Shown in pieces: positions 44,127-54,644 of a DNA stretch of 64,000 nucleotides. The notes under the pieces were generated by a model that worked only from the letters and a program-made list of their open reading frames with translations, ran no database searches and was not told the origin of the DNA. The stretch is from positions 682,001 to 746,000 of the forward strand of contig OY970294.1 of assembly GCA_963716125.1 (NCBI GenBank), given 5' to 3'. This stretch comes from Acidiluteibacter sp963716125. GTDB lineage: Bacteria; Bacteroidota; Bacteroidia; Flavobacteriales_E; Vicingaceae. Position 1 is the first letter of the stretch. Each line of letters begins with the position of its first letter. The position numbers were made by a program, and so were the translations under genes.

Positions 44127-46595
44127 TTGTCGCGGCCTATTTTAAAATTTTCTTTTCTATCATTCTTGTTCATCTTTTTGATAACAAGTGATCTGTTGGC
44201 TCAAAAAACTATTGTGTATGGTTCTGTAGTGGATGTTAAATCTAAAGATCCGCTCCCATTTGTCAATATTATATTTAAGAATACAAAAACAGGAACCACC
44301 ACTGATATTGATGGAAACTACAGGATAGAAACTTATTATGCTTCGGATTCTTTAATGGCAAGTTTTATTGGATATGAGACTTCTACTATAAAAGCAAAAA
44401 AAGATGTTTCTCAAGAAATTAATTTTGAACTAAGTACAGGTGGCGGTGTAAGCATTGGTGAAGTGACAGTTCGTTATAAAGGAAACCCTGCAGAAACTAT
44501 ATTAGATCGAGTAGTTGATAATAAAGGGATTAATAATCGCGAAAAATATGATGCTTATCAATATGAAGTATATAATAAGGTAGAGTTTGATTTGAATAAT
44601 ATTACGGATGACTTTAAGAACCGTAGAGTTTTCGATAAGGTGTCATTTATTTTTGATTATGTAGATAGCACATCAGCCGAGAAGGATTACCTGCCTATGT
44701 TTATGACGGAGTCCATGTCTGATTATTATTATAGACGAAATCCAAAGGCAGAAAAAGAATATATAAAAGCAACTAAAGTTTCTGGTGTTTCCAATGAAAG
44801 TGTATCTCAATTTTTAGGAGATATGTATCAGAATGTGAATGTATATGAAAATTTTGTGAGCGTTTTTGGAAAATCATTTGTCAGCCCAATTGCAGATTTT
44901 GGAACACGCTATTATAAATATTATCTGTTAGATTCTATGGTTATTGATGGTAGTTTTTGCTATGAGATAGAATTTGTGCCAAAACAAGTACAAGAACCAG
45001 TTTTTTCAGGCAAAATGTGGATTAACGATACCACATATGCTATTAAAAGAATAGAAGCAGGAATTAATGAAAAAGCTAATATCAACTTTATAAATGGATT
45101 TAATGTAGAACAGCGTTATAGAAAGGTAGATGGAGAATTTTGGATGTTGCACAAGGATAAATTGGTTGTTGACTTTACACTTACCGATAATTCAATGGGA
45201 TTATATGGCAAGAAAACAACGACTTACACGGATTTTAAAATAAATGTAATTCCACCTGATGAAATTTTTGATGGAGTAGAAAAAGTAGTAGTTAAGACAG
45301 ATGCAAACGATAAAACCGATGATTATTGGAATGAAAATAGGCACGATACTTTAAATCAAAACGAATTAAACATTTACAAAATGGTTGATTCAGTAAAAAA
45401 TGTACCTGCATTTAGAACCTTCTTAGATGTTGTTCAGTTGGTTTTTACAGGGTACAAAGAAGTAGGTTTATTTGAATTTGGGCCTTATTTTAAAGTATAT
45501 AGTTTTAATAAGGTAGAAGGTCATCGTTTTAGAGTAGGCGCAAGAACGAGCAATAATTTTAGTACACGAATAATGCTAGAGGGATATCTAGCGTATGGGA
45601 CTAAAGATACTAAAGTAAAATATGGTGGAGAGGTGTTGTATTTTTTAAGTAAAGAACCTCGACATTCTATAAGTGCTAAATATTTTAAAGATATAGAGCA
45701 ATTAGGCTTGAGTCAAAATGCATTTACTGAAGATAATATTCTTTCCTCTGTATTAAGAAGAAATCCGAACAATAAATTAACAGGAGTGGAACAACTTCAA
45801 ATCGCAACAGAACGCTTTTGGTTCAATGGATTTTCTACTAAGTTATTGTTGATAAATAGAGTTATGAAACCACTAGGAAGTATCGATTATCTTAGAGAAA
45901 CTGATGGTTTGGTGGGTCATGTGAATTATCTTAGAACATCAGAGGTGGGTTTAAATGTGCGATTTGCATACCAAGAAGCTTTTGTAACTGGAGAGTTTGA
46001 TAGAGTAAGCTTAGGAACTACTTTCCCTATTTTGGAAGTGCGCTACGGTTTAGGAATTAAAGGAGTTTTTGGTGGTCAATATGATTATTCAAAACTAGCC
46101 CTTTCTGTTTCTGATAACATTAGGTTGGGAACTTTTGGTAGAACTGAGATTAATGTGCAAGGCGGAAAATATTGGGGAACTTTGCCATTTCCACTTTTGG
46201 AAATCCATAATGGAAATGAATCTTATTTTTATGATCAAGCAGCATTTAACTTGATGAATTTCTTCGAGTTTATAAGTGATCAATATGCTAGTGTAATGTG
46301 GACACATCATTTCGACGGATTTTTTCTAAATAAAATTCCTTTGATGCGTCGATTAAAATGGAGAGAAGTATTTACAACTCGATCTGTAGTAGGAAGTTTG
46401 CAAGATAAAAATAAAAAGGAATTGATTTTGCCAAACAATATGTATGAGTTAACAAAACCTTATGCAGAAGTAGCTGTGGGAATTGAAAATATTTTTAAAG
46501 TCATTCGAGTGGATGCTCTATGGCGATTAACTTATTTAGATCATCCAAATATTGCTAAATTTGGAATCCGAGGAACATTTGAAATTAATTTTTAG
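44127..46595 (+). CDS. DUF5686 and carboxypeptidase-regulatory-like domain outer-membrane protein
   Basis: 822 residues from a TTG start. Signal peptide to about residue 25 (LFIFLITSDLLAQ), a CarboxypepD_reg-like domain (about 28-105: VYGSVVDVKSKDPLPFVNI, TTTDIDGNYRIETYY), then a strand-rich DUF5686 region to the C-terminus (VGARTSNNFSTRIMLEGYLA, FGIRGTFEINF), which probably forms an outer-membrane barrel ending in Phe. Function unknown. It ends eight bases before lptB and is likely cotranscribed. Confidence 0.88.
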   Translation: MSRPILKFSFLSFLFIFLITSDLLAQKTIVYGSVVDVKSKDPLPFVNIIFKNTKTGTTTDIDGNYRIETYYASDSLMASFIGYETSTIKAKKDVSQEINFELSTGGGVSIGEVTVRYKGNPAETILDRVVDNKGINNREKYDAYQYEVYNKVEFDLNNITDDFKNRRVFDKVSFIFDYVDSTSAEKDYLPMFMTESMSDYYYRRNPKAEKEYIKATKVSGVSNESVSQFLGDMYQNVNVYENFVSVFGKSFVSPIADFGTRYYKYYLLDSMVIDGSFCYEIEFVPKQVQEPVFSGKMWINDTTYAIKRIEAGINEKANINFINGFNVEQRYRKVDGEFWMLHKDKLVVDFTLTDNSMGLYGKKTTTYTDFKINVIPPDEIFDGVEKVVVKTDANDKTDDYWNENRHDTLNQNELNIYKMVDSVKNVPAFRTFLDVVQLVFTGYKEVGLFEFGPYFKVYSFNKVEGHRFRVGARTSNNFSTRIMLEGYLAYGTKDTKVKYGGEVLYFLSKEPRHSISAKYFKDIEQLGLSQNAFTEDNILSSVLRRNPNNKLTGVEQLQIATERFWFNGFSTKLLLINRVMKPLGSIDYLRETDGLVGHVNYLRTSEVGLNVRFAYQEAFVTGEFDRVSLGTTFPILEVRYGLGIKGVFGGQYDYSKLALSVSDNIRLGTFGRTEINVQGGKYWGTLPFPLLEIHNGNESYFYDQAAFNLMNFFEFISDQYASVMWTHHFDGFFLNKIPLMRRLKWREVFTTRSVVGSLQDKNKKELILPNNMYELTKPYAEVAVGIENIFKVIRVDALWRLTYLDHPNIAKFGIRGTFEINF

Positions 46596-46603
46596 ACCGT
46601 TAG

Positions 46604-47341
46604 ATGAAATTAAGAGCCGAAAATATAATTAAAAAGTACAAGAAGCGAACTGTTGTAAAGGGAGTTTCAGTAGAAGTGGAGCAAGGCGAAATTGTGGGTT
46701 TGTTGGGCCCAAACGGAGCTGGAAAAACAACTTCTTTTTATATGATTGTTGGTTTAGTAACACCAAACGAAGGTTCTATCTATTTGGATGAAAAAGATAT
46801 TACAGACATGCCCATGTATAAACGTGCGCAAAAAGGCGTAGGTTATTTAGCGCAAGAAGCTTCTGTTTTCCGAAAATTGACAGTAGAAGATAATATCAGA
46901 GCGATTCTTCAAATGACCAAGTTGAGTAAGAAAGAACAGAAAGAAAAATTAGAAATGTTGTTGGATGAATTTAGTTTACAACATGTTCGTACTAATAGAG
47001 GTGACTTGCTTTCAGGTGGTGAAAGAAGAAGAACTGAAATAGCACGTTGCTTAGCAACAGATCCTAAATTTATATTATTAGATGAGCCTTTTGCAGGTGT
47101 TGATCCTATTGCAGTAGAAGATATTCAGGCAATTGTGGCCAAATTGAAGGAACGAAATATAGGAATTCTAATTACTGACCACAATGTACAAGAAACCCTT
47201 GCTATTACAGATAGAGCTTATTTGCTTTTTGAAGGTAGTATTTTGAAAGCAGGCACTGCTGAAGAACTAGCCGCTGACGAACAAGTTAGAAAAGTGTATT
47301 TAGGAACTAATTTTGAATTAAAGAAGCCTCGTAAGAATTAA
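46604..47341 (+). CDS. lptB: LptB, LPS export ABC transporter ATPase
   Basis: Cytoplasmic ATPase that drives LPS extraction with LptFG. 245 residues: Walker A GPNGAGKTT at 35-43, Q-loop in GVGYLAQEASVFRKLTVEDN, signature LLSGGERRRTEIARCL, Walker B FILLDEPFAGVDPIAVED, H-loop in ITDHNVQETL. These blocks distinguish LptB from other ABC ATPases. It overlaps the convergent purS gene by four bases. Confidence 0.96.
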   Translation: MKLRAENIIKKYKKRTVVKGVSVEVEQGEIVGLLGPNGAGKTTSFYMIVGLVTPNEGSIYLDEKDITDMPMYKRAQKGVGYLAQEASVFRKLTVEDNIRAILQMTKLSKKEQKEKLEMLLDEFSLQHVRTNRGDLLSGGERRRTEIARCLATDPKFILLDEPFAGVDPIAVEDIQAIVAKLKERNIGILITDHNVQETLAITDRAYLLFEGSILKAGTAEELAADEQVRKVYLGTNFELKKPRKN

Positions 47342-47589
47342 GCTTCTACCAATTCGAATTCATAACTTTCCATCAATTTATTTGCCAATAGTTTTTCGCA
47401 AGCTTCCTCTACTTTTTTAGTTGCAGCAGCTTTATCAGCAGCATCTATTTCTAAACTAATGTGCTTTCCGATTCTTACATTTTGAATTTCACTCAAATTT
47501 AAGTTTTTTAAACTTGATGTTACTGCTTTTCCTTGAGGGTCTAACAATGCTTTTAATGGCATAATATCGATTTCGGCTCTAAACTTCAT
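47338..47589 (-). CDS. purS: PurS, phosphoribosylformylglycinamidine synthase subunit
   Basis: 83-residue bridging subunit that joins PurL (synthase) and PurQ (glutaminase) for FGAR to FGAM conversion. The fold markers are MKFRAEIDIMPLKALLDPQG, then AVTSSLKNLNLSEIQNVRIG, HISLEIDA and a C-terminal helix with EEACEKLLANKLMESYEFEL. No purL or purQ lies nearby. It overlaps the end of pssA by 4 bases (ATGA on the minus strand), so the two are probably cotranscribed. Confidence 0.9.
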   Translation of the reverse strand: MKFRAEIDIMPLKALLDPQGKAVTSSLKNLNLSEIQNVRIGKHISLEIDAADKAAATKKVEEACEKLLANKLMESYEFELVEA

Positions 47590-48305
47590 TTTTTGATCAG
47601 GTTATTTATTAGTGATAATAGAATGTACAAAATTAGAATAAAAGGGATAGCTACGAAATAAAATAGAAGAATTAATACAATAGAAATTCCTATAAATATA
47701 AATTGGATAGAATTATCCTTCCATTTGAGAGATTTTAATTTGAGCGCAAATAGAGGTAGTTCATTTACCATAAGTAAACAAAGAAGAAATGCTATAATTA
47801 GGGTGCTATTTTTATGAAGAATGATATCTAAATAAGAATTTGCAATTGAAGAATCTAAATTGGTAGCTTGCCAGCTGATTAAAGGAATAGATAACCAAAA
47901 TAAAGCATTGGCGGGAGTTGGCAACCCTATAAATGAAGAAGTTTGTCTTTCGTCCACATTAAATTTTGCTAAGCGATAAGCAGAAAATACGGCTATAATA
48001 AATGCAAAATATGGAATGATTGAATCGCTTGGGTAAAAGTCCAATAATAATTGATAAACAATTACAGATGGTCCTACACCAAACGTAACCACATCAGCTA
48101 AACTGTCTAATTCTTTACCAATTAGTGAGCTAACTTTAAGTAAGCGAGCAGACAATCCATCAAAAAAATCTAAAAAAGCAGCCACTAAAATTAAAATACT
48201 TGCGTTTAATAATTCTCCCTTAAAAGCGAAAACAATTGCAAGACATCCTGCGAATAAATTGGAGGAGGTAATAATATTGGGAATACTTCTTTTAATAAAA
48301 TTCAT
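47586..48305 (-). CDS. pssA: PssA, CDP-diacylglycerol--serine O-phosphatidyltransferase
   Basis: Makes phosphatidylserine, the precursor of phosphatidylethanolamine. 239-residue membrane protein with about seven hydrophobic segments. The CDP-alcohol phosphotransferase motif D-G-x2-A-R-x8-G-x3-D-x3-D is seen in FFDGLSARLLKVSSLIGKEL followed by DSLADVVTFGVGPS. The N-terminus SIPNIITSSNLFAGCLAIVF is the family start. Confidence 0.94.
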   Translation of the reverse strand: MNFIKRSIPNIITSSNLFAGCLAIVFAFKGELLNASILILVAAFLDFFDGLSARLLKVSSLIGKELDSLADVVTFGVGPSVIVYQLLLDFYPSDSIIPYFAFIIAVFSAYRLAKFNVDERQTSSFIGLPTPANALFWLSIPLISWQATNLDSSIANSYLDIILHKNSTLIIAFLLCLLMVNELPLFALKLKSLKWKDNSIQFIFIGISIVLILLFYFVAIPFILILYILLSLINNLIKK

Positions 48306-48311
48306 GGCTTA

Positions 48312-48319
48312 CAAAAGTA
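48312..48319 (-). promoter_or_regulatory. -7 promoter element of pssA-purS
   Basis: On the minus strand TACTTTTG matches TAnnTTTG and ends six bases before the pssA ATG at 48305, again suggesting a leaderless transcript. No -33 match. Confidence 0.45.
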
Positions 48320-48415
48320 ATGATATATATTTGCTGTTTAGCTAAATTTTGTTAGGATTTAATTAGCCAAAGCAACGCTTAATCGAAAAAAGGCGTATAT
48401 TGAAATATAAATCTA

Positions 48416-48423
48416 TAATTTTG
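48416..48423 (+). promoter_or_regulatory. -7 promoter element of porV-porU
   Basis: TAATTTTG matches TAnnTTTG and lies ten bases before the ATG at 48433. Being inside the longest possible reading frame, it argues against the far upstream TTG start at 48400. Confidence 0.45.
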
Positions 48424-48432
48424 AGTAATAAA

Positions 48433-49569
48433 ATGAGCAAATTGATGTTATTAGATAAATTAAATCACTTTGTTAATTCATTTTCAATATTTATGAATCG
48501 AGTAATATTATTTGTTGTAGGGCTTTTATTGATCACTTTTGAATCTTCAGCACAATCAAGAAAATACAGTAATGAATTTTTAAATATTGGTGTAGGAGCA
48601 AGAGCCTTAGGTATGTCGGGGGCATTTTCTGCAAGAGCAAACGATGTAACTGCCGCTTATTGGAATCCTGCTGCTTTAACTCAAATGGAAGATAATTTTC
48701 AATTGGGATTAATGCATGCGGAGTATTTTGCAGGACTTGCCAAATACGATTATGGTGCATTTGCAAGTAGAATAGATGAAAAAAGTGTTTTTGGGCTTTC
48801 TTTTATGCGTTTTGGAGTGGATGATATTCCAAATACCACTAAATTAATTGATAATAATGGTAATGTAGATTTTGATAGAGTAACTAAATTTACAGCTGCC
48901 GATTATGCATTTTTTGTTTCGTATGCACGCACCACAAATATTGAAGGTTTAAGTCTAGGTGGAAATGTGAAAATAATTTATCGTAATGTAGGTGATTTTG
49001 CAAATGCTTATGGTTTTGGAATTGACGCATCTGCTTTATACAAAAGAGGAAATTGGCTATTTTCTGCTGTTGGAAAAGATATTACTTCTACGTTCAACGC
49101 TTGGAGCTATAGTTTGGATAAAGAAACAGAAAAAGTATTCAAAGCAACAGGTAATGAGTTGCCCGTAAATGGATTAGAATTAACATTACCTAAACTGGTT
49201 TTAGGTAGTGGTCGATTGTTTTCTATAGGAGATAAATTTACATTTTTTCCTGAATTGGATTTGGAAATATATTTTGATGGAAAAAGAAATGCTGTAATTA
49301 GTTCAAATCTTGTTACTATTGATCCAAAATTTGGGATGGAGTTTTCTTATAACCAAATTATATTTTTAAGAGCAGGAGTGGGGAATTTTCAATCCTCTGA
49401 AGATGTTTTTGGAAATTCCAAAACTACTTTTCAGCCTAATTTTGGATTAGGTATGAAACTCAAAGGATTTTCTCTAGATTATGCCCTTACTGATATTGGC
49501 GATCGCTCGGAAGCAATTTATTCAAATGTGTTTTCTATACGAATTGATCTAAATAAAAAAGACCTGTGA
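48433..49569 (+). CDS. porV: PorV, T9SS outer-membrane shuttle protein
   Basis: FadL-like 14-strand barrel that collects T9SS cargo from the translocon and hands it to PorU. Start ATG 48433 chosen because it follows the -7 element and an A-rich region. ATG 48493 (MNRVILFVVG) would give a more compact signal peptide and is a serious alternative. Signal peptide ends near FESSAQ. Diagnostic N-terminal block: NEFLNIGVGARALGMSGAFS, then ANDVTAAYWNPAAL. The rest is strand-rich, ending with the barrel SNVFSIRIDLNKK. Its stop overlaps the porU start (GTGA). Confidence 0.93.
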   Translation: MSKLMLLDKLNHFVNSFSIFMNRVILFVVGLLLITFESSAQSRKYSNEFLNIGVGARALGMSGAFSARANDVTAAYWNPAALTQMEDNFQLGLMHAEYFAGLAKYDYGAFASRIDEKSVFGLSFMRFGVDDIPNTTKLIDNNGNVDFDRVTKFTAADYAFFVSYARTTNIEGLSLGGNVKIIYRNVGDFANAYGFGIDASALYKRGNWLFSAVGKDITSTFNAWSYSLDKETEKVFKATGNELPVNGLELTLPKLVLGSGRLFSIGDKFTFFPELDLEIYFDGKRNAVISSNLVTIDPKFGMEFSYNQIIFLRAGVGNFQSSEDVFGNSKTTFQPNFGLGMKLKGFSLDYALTDIGDRSEAIYSNVFSIRIDLNKKDL

Positions 49570-52500
49570 TAAAAAGATTATTTTTTTGTATTTATCTCTT
49601 TTCTTCGTCTTTTCTTTTTGCTCAGAATTACGGCAATGAATGGATTAACTATGGACAAAAATACTATCAATTCAAAATAGCAGAAGATGGTATTTACAGA
49701 ATTAATTATGCCAATTTAATCAATGCAGGTATTCCAATTAATACGATTAATCCCAAAAATCTTCAACTGTTTGGCAGAGGGCAAGAAATAGCAATTTTTG
49801 TAAGTGGGGAATCTGATAATCAATTTGATGCTATTGATTACATTGAGTTTTACGCTCAAAAGAATGACGGTTGGTTAGATAGTTTGTTGTATAAAGGAAC
49901 TAAAAATCAGGCTAATCCTTTTTATAGTTTAATTGGAGATACTGCTACTTACTTTATCACTTGGAATTCGGCTACCTCCAATAAAAGATTAACAGAAGAA
50001 ACAGACATCAACTTTAGTTCTTACACGGCTTTGGAGTGGATCAAAGTAGAAAAAAACGTAATTTTTAAGAATAATTATTTTGATGGAGAAACCTTTTTGC
50101 AAAAATCAACTGATCCTTCTTATTCGTCTACCGAAGGTTGGATGAGTTCAGCTATTAACAATACTTCACCAAATGGTCAAAATTTAAATTTTAATATTAA
50201 TTCGGAGAAAGCTTATATAAGTGGGAGTGCCCAAATACAATTTAGAATAGGTGGGCAATCTGATTTTGCAAATGTTTCTAATGGAGATCATCACTTAAGA
50301 ATCAGTTTTGCCAATCAAATTATAGATACTGTTTTTGAAGGATATGCATTGTTTGACTTAAATAAGACTTTTAATGCGAGCCTACTAAATTCATTAAACA
50401 CATCTATAAATATTAAACAAATAGATGATAGAGGAGCAGCAAGTGATAGAACAGCCATAAGTTTTGCGAAACTTCGATACGACCATTTGCCTGATGCAGA
50501 AGGTAAAGATTATTTTGAATTTGAAATTTCTGATAATTTAAACGCCTCCAAATCTTATTTTAAGTGGATCAACTTTTCTAGTTCAGCCAATAATTATATC
50601 TTAGATATTACCAATCAAAAACGAATTTTGGTAATTCGGCAATCTACTCAATATAGTAGCTTAATCCCTAATGGAGGAGGTGTTAAAAAATGTATTTTGT
50701 ATGCTGAAAATGCTGTAAAAAATGTTGTAAATTTAGCATCAGCAGGAGAGAATGGATTTTTTAAAAACTACTTGGCAACAATTCCTGATTCAGCTTATTT
50801 GATGATATCTCATCCATTATTGGATAATGAAGTACTTAATTACTATAACTACAGACAAGCAAAAGGCTATTACCCATTTGTGGTAAATGTAAACGAATTG
50901 TATAATCAATATGCTTTTGGTATTGTACAACATCCTCTGGCAATTCGTAATTTTATTGATGAAATTATTAATAAAAAGACTGCAAAACCAGAATATTTAT
51001 ATTTAATAGGTAAGTCGATTCGAGCCAAGTTTGTAAGAAATAAGAATAGTTTATACAATCAAAATTTGGTTCCCACCATGGGTAATCCTGCAAGCGATAA
51101 TTTATTGACAGCAGGTTTAGGTAATACTAATGTAGAGGTGGCTATTCCTACAGGTAGAATTTCAGCAAGAAACAATCAAGAATTAAAAGAATATTTAGAT
51201 AAAGTTAAAGAGTATGAAGCAGCAAGTCCAGCTGCTTGGATGAAATCAATACTTCATTTTATAGGAGGTTTAGATTTATTATCATCGCAAACTTTTGAGA
51301 GCTATATGACTCAATATAAGAATACAATAGAGAACGTTCAGTTTGGGGGAAATGTGAAAACTTTTAAAAAAACCACTACAGCACCTATTCAAACAACTTT
51401 AGCAGACTCTATTCAAACATTAGTTAATAATGGCACTTCACTAATGACGTTTTTTGGTCATGCTTCCAATTCTGGCGGTTTTGACATTAATATTGATGAA
51501 CCACAAAATTTTAAAAATTTTGGTAAATATCCTGTTATCTTAGGAAACGCTTGTTATACAGGTGATGTGCATCAAGAAAGGAATATAAGTACTTCTGAAA
51601 ACTTTGTTTTGATTGCCAATAAAGCTGCAATTGCATTTATAGCCACAGTTGATTTAAGCTACCCGAGTCCATTGAATCAATTTTCTTCACAATTTTATCA
51701 ACAGATTTCTAAATTGAGCTATGGTAAAAGTATGGCTTATGCAATGCAGCAAGCTACTAAAAATGTGCAATATGCCAATATGCCACCGGAGTTAAGAAGT
51801 GTTTTGTTAGAAATGAGTTTACAAGGCGACCCTGCATTGGTCATCAGTTCTTTTCCAAAGCCCGATTATACCATTAGTAAATCATCGATTAGTTTTAATC
51901 CAAACGACATAACTACTGATTTAGATTCATTTGAAGTGAAGGTATTAATTCAGAATATAGGTGTAGCGGAGACCGACTCTCTAGGGGTCGAAATAATTAG
52001 AAGATTTCCAAATGGAAGAGATACTTCCTATATTTTCAGGATTGAATCAGTAAAATTTCAATCCTTCATTTCTCTAAAATTGCCAATAGATTTAATTCAA
52101 GGTGTTGGAGAAAATACTTTTATTGTAACCATAGACCCTTTAGATGAAATTGATGAATTGAATGAACTCAATAATCAAGTGAGCGTGACATTAAATATTC
52201 GATCAGGAGATTTGATTCCAATTTATCCTTATAATTTTGCAATAGTTCCCAATCAAGGTATTACTTTAAAAGCTTCCACAGCTTTTGCTTTTGAAAAAGA
52301 GAAATCTTATGTGTTTGAATTAGATACTAATGGATCGTTTAATTCAGTTTTTAAAAAATCTACTATCATTATTTCGGCTGGTGGTGTTTTAGAATGGAAA
52401 CCTACTGAATTGCAAAATATGCCTGACAGCACTGTATATTTTTGGAGGGTGAGTAAAACACCTGACGTAAGTGGTAAATACAATTGGAAAAACTTTTCAT

Positions 52501-54578
52501 TTCAATATATTTCAAATAAAACAGGGTGGGGTCAAGATCATTTTGACCAATTTGAAACTAATTCTTTTCAATTTATTGAGCCTGATTTCAATTTTCGAAG
52601 GTTTGACTTTACTGATAATATCAGTCAATTATCATGTATAACTATCGGGAATCCTTTCAAAAACGGAAATATTCTGCCAGTTTTGGACAACATCAAGTTT
52701 AGCATTGATAACTTTACCCTAGAACGAAATGGATGTTCAGTTAATCCTGCTTTTATGGTTGTTATCATGGATTCCTTGAGCTTTCAGCCTTGGCAAACTC
52801 CTTACAATGGATTGAATTCCAATAGAAATTATGGTCAGTTGAATTTAAATGGAAGCTGTCGTCCACGTTCGGAGAATTATTTTATTTTCCAGTCTAATTC
52901 TCCAAGTCAGATGACGGCTATGAAAAACTTATTATTAAATACGGTTCCTGATGGCAATTATATTTTGATTTATAATTGGTTCAATATAAAATACAGTGCA
53001 TTAAATACGATGGATCCCACCATTCTTCAAACATTTTATAGTTTGGGTGCCAATTCAATTCCTACCTTGTCAGATTCTATACCATTTATATTTGGGGTTA
53101 AAAAAGGGGATGTTTCTTCTATTAGGGAAATTATAGGTAATTCGGTGAATGATGAAATTAGTTTAAAAATGAATTTGATAGCTAGTTCAGATTTTGGACA
53201 AATTAATTCTCGAATTGTTGGGCCAGCTACTGCATGGGATACTATTGTTTGGCGAACTAAGTCTTTAGAAAAAAACTCAAAAGATAGCTCATCATTAAGT
53301 GCTTATGCATTTAAGGGCTCAGAGCTTAATGCTCAGAAAAAAGTGGATAGAATTGCAACTTCCCAAGATAGATATGCAATCAATTCTATAATCGATGCCA
53401 GCAGTTTTCCTCTATTGCGATTGGAAATGGAAGCCAATGATATAGCATTGCAAACACCTCCACAGTTAGATTTGTGGCATGTATATTATGAACCTGTCCC
53501 GGAAGCGGCTTTAAATCCTTTAAAATTTTATACCGCTAATAGAGATACTTTGGATGAAGGTGATATGCTAAAAATTTCTGTAGCAATTGATAATATTTCA
53601 GCTTATGACATGGATAGCTTATTGATTCATTATAAAATATTAAATGCTCAAAATAAAATTATTGATATAGCTTATCCACGTCAAAATCCACTTCTAGCTG
53701 ATAGCACATTAATTAGTGAGATTAGTTTTTCTACTTTGGGTTTAGCAGGAAATAATAAACTACTGATTGATATAAATCCCAATCAAGATCAAATAGAACA
53801 ATTTCATTTTAACAATTTGGGTCAAATTAATTTTTATGTTGAAAAGGATAATATTAATCCGGTGATGGATGTTACCTTTGACGGTAGAAGAATTTTAAAT
53901 GGTGAATTGATTGCACCTGAAGCTGAAATTATTATTCAATTGTCAGATGAAAATAAATTCTTAGCTTTAAATGATACATCTGATTTTGCAGTTTATTTAT
54001 TAGAACCTGGTAATCAAGTAGAGCGTAAAATTCATTTTGGTGAAGGCTTAAATGGAGAAACGATGGAATTTTATCCTGGTAACATCTCTAATAATAATGC
54101 CAAGATTATTTATAGACCTAAAATGTTTTTGGATGGTAATTACCAATTGCGTGCACAAGCCAATGACAAAACTGGAAATTTATCTGGCAGCACTGATTAT
54201 TTGATTTCATTTAAAATCGAAACCAAGGCAAGCATTACCAATCTGATGAATTATCCAAATCCTTTCACTACTTCTACTCGGTTTGTATTCACATTAACAG
54301 GTGTAAAAGTGCCTGATTATATGCAAATTCAAATTATGACTATTACTGGTAGGATAGTAAAAACGATAGATATGGGCGACTTGGGTAATATACATATCGG
54401 ACAGAATATAACCGATTATGCGTGGGATGGGAAAGATGATTTTGGTGATCGGTTAGCCAATGGAGTCTATTTATATAGAGTGCGCACCAATTTAAATGGA
54501 CAAAGTATAGACCAAAGAGAGAGCGCTGCAGATCAATATTTTAAAGCAGGTTTTGGGAAAATGTTTTTAATGAAATAA
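49566..54578 (+). CDS. porU: PorU, T9SS C25-family sortase
   Basis: Cell-surface gingipain-like cysteine protease that removes T9SS sorting domains and attaches cargo to A-LPS. 1670 residues from GTG 49566, overlapping the porV stop. Signal peptide ends FSSSFLFAQ. The C25 domain spans about 400-760, with the catalytic dyad His632 (FFGHASNSGGF) and Cys663 (LGNACYTGDVHQ). Long Ig-like and CARDB-type regions follow (about 770-1550), and a C-terminal FlgD/CTD-like module (about 1555-1665: LMNYPNPFTTSTRFVFTL, YAWDGKDDFGDRLANGVYLY). Length is within the usual family range. Confidence 0.94.
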   Translation: MIKRLFFCIYLFSSSFLFAQNYGNEWINYGQKYYQFKIAEDGIYRINYANLINAGIPINTINPKNLQLFGRGQEIAIFVSGESDNQFDAIDYIEFYAQKNDGWLDSLLYKGTKNQANPFYSLIGDTATYFITWNSATSNKRLTEETDINFSSYTALEWIKVEKNVIFKNNYFDGETFLQKSTDPSYSSTEGWMSSAINNTSPNGQNLNFNINSEKAYISGSAQIQFRIGGQSDFANVSNGDHHLRISFANQIIDTVFEGYALFDLNKTFNASLLNSLNTSINIKQIDDRGAASDRTAISFAKLRYDHLPDAEGKDYFEFEISDNLNASKSYFKWINFSSSANNYILDITNQKRILVIRQSTQYSSLIPNGGGVKKCILYAENAVKNVVNLASAGENGFFKNYLATIPDSAYLMISHPLLDNEVLNYYNYRQAKGYYPFVVNVNELYNQYAFGIVQHPLAIRNFIDEIINKKTAKPEYLYLIGKSIRAKFVRNKNSLYNQNLVPTMGNPASDNLLTAGLGNTNVEVAIPTGRISARNNQELKEYLDKVKEYEAASPAAWMKSILHFIGGLDLLSSQTFESYMTQYKNTIENVQFGGNVKTFKKTTTAPIQTTLADSIQTLVNNGTSLMTFFGHASNSGGFDINIDEPQNFKNFGKYPVILGNACYTGDVHQERNISTSENFVLIANKAAIAFIATVDLSYPSPLNQFSSQFYQQISKLSYGKSMAYAMQQATKNVQYANMPPELRSVLLEMSLQGDPALVISSFPKPDYTISKSSISFNPNDITTDLDSFEVKVLIQNIGVAETDSLGVEIIRRFPNGRDTSYIFRIESVKFQSFISLKLPIDLIQGVGENTFIVTIDPLDEIDELNELNNQVSVTLNIRSGDLIPIYPYNFAIVPNQGITLKASTAFAFEKEKSYVFELDTNGSFNSVFKKSTIIISAGGVLEWKPTELQNMPDSTVYFWRVSKTPDVSGKYNWKNFSFQYISNKTGWGQDHFDQFETNSFQFIEPDFNFRRFDFTDNISQLSCITIGNPFKNGNILPVLDNIKFSIDNFTLERNGCSVNPAFMVVIMDSLSFQPWQTPYNGLNSNRNYGQLNLNGSCRPRSENYFIFQSNSPSQMTAMKNLLLNTVPDGNYILIYNWFNIKYSALNTMDPTILQTFYSLGANSIPTLSDSIPFIFGVKKGDVSSIREIIGNSVNDEISLKMNLIASSDFGQINSRIVGPATAWDTIVWRTKSLEKNSKDSSSLSAYAFKGSELNAQKKVDRIATSQDRYAINSIIDASSFPLLRLEMEANDIALQTPPQLDLWHVYYEPVPEAALNPLKFYTANRDTLDEGDMLKISVAIDNISAYDMDSLLIHYKILNAQNKIIDIAYPRQNPLLADSTLISEISFSTLGLAGNNKLLIDINPNQDQIEQFHFNNLGQINFYVEKDNINPVMDVTFDGRRILNGELIAPEAEIIIQLSDENKFLALNDTSDFAVYLLEPGNQVERKIHFGEGLNGETMEFYPGNISNNNAKIIYRPKMFLDGNYQLRAQANDKTGNLSGSTDYLISFKIETKASITNLMNYPNPFTTSTRFVFTLTGVKVPDYMQIQIMTITGRIVKTIDMGDLGNIHIGQNITDYAWDGKDDFGDRLANGVYLYRVRTNLNGQSIDQRESAADQYFKAGFGKMFLMK

Positions 54579-54644
54579 TTCTTATTTTTACATACTTTCT
54601 TTTTATAATTTTCGTTCTAGATTTTTAAACTTACATCTTTTCTT

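Noticed and set aside
48400..48432. TTG start for porV at 48400
   Set aside because: An exact -7 promoter box lies inside this stretch, and two better ATG starts follow.
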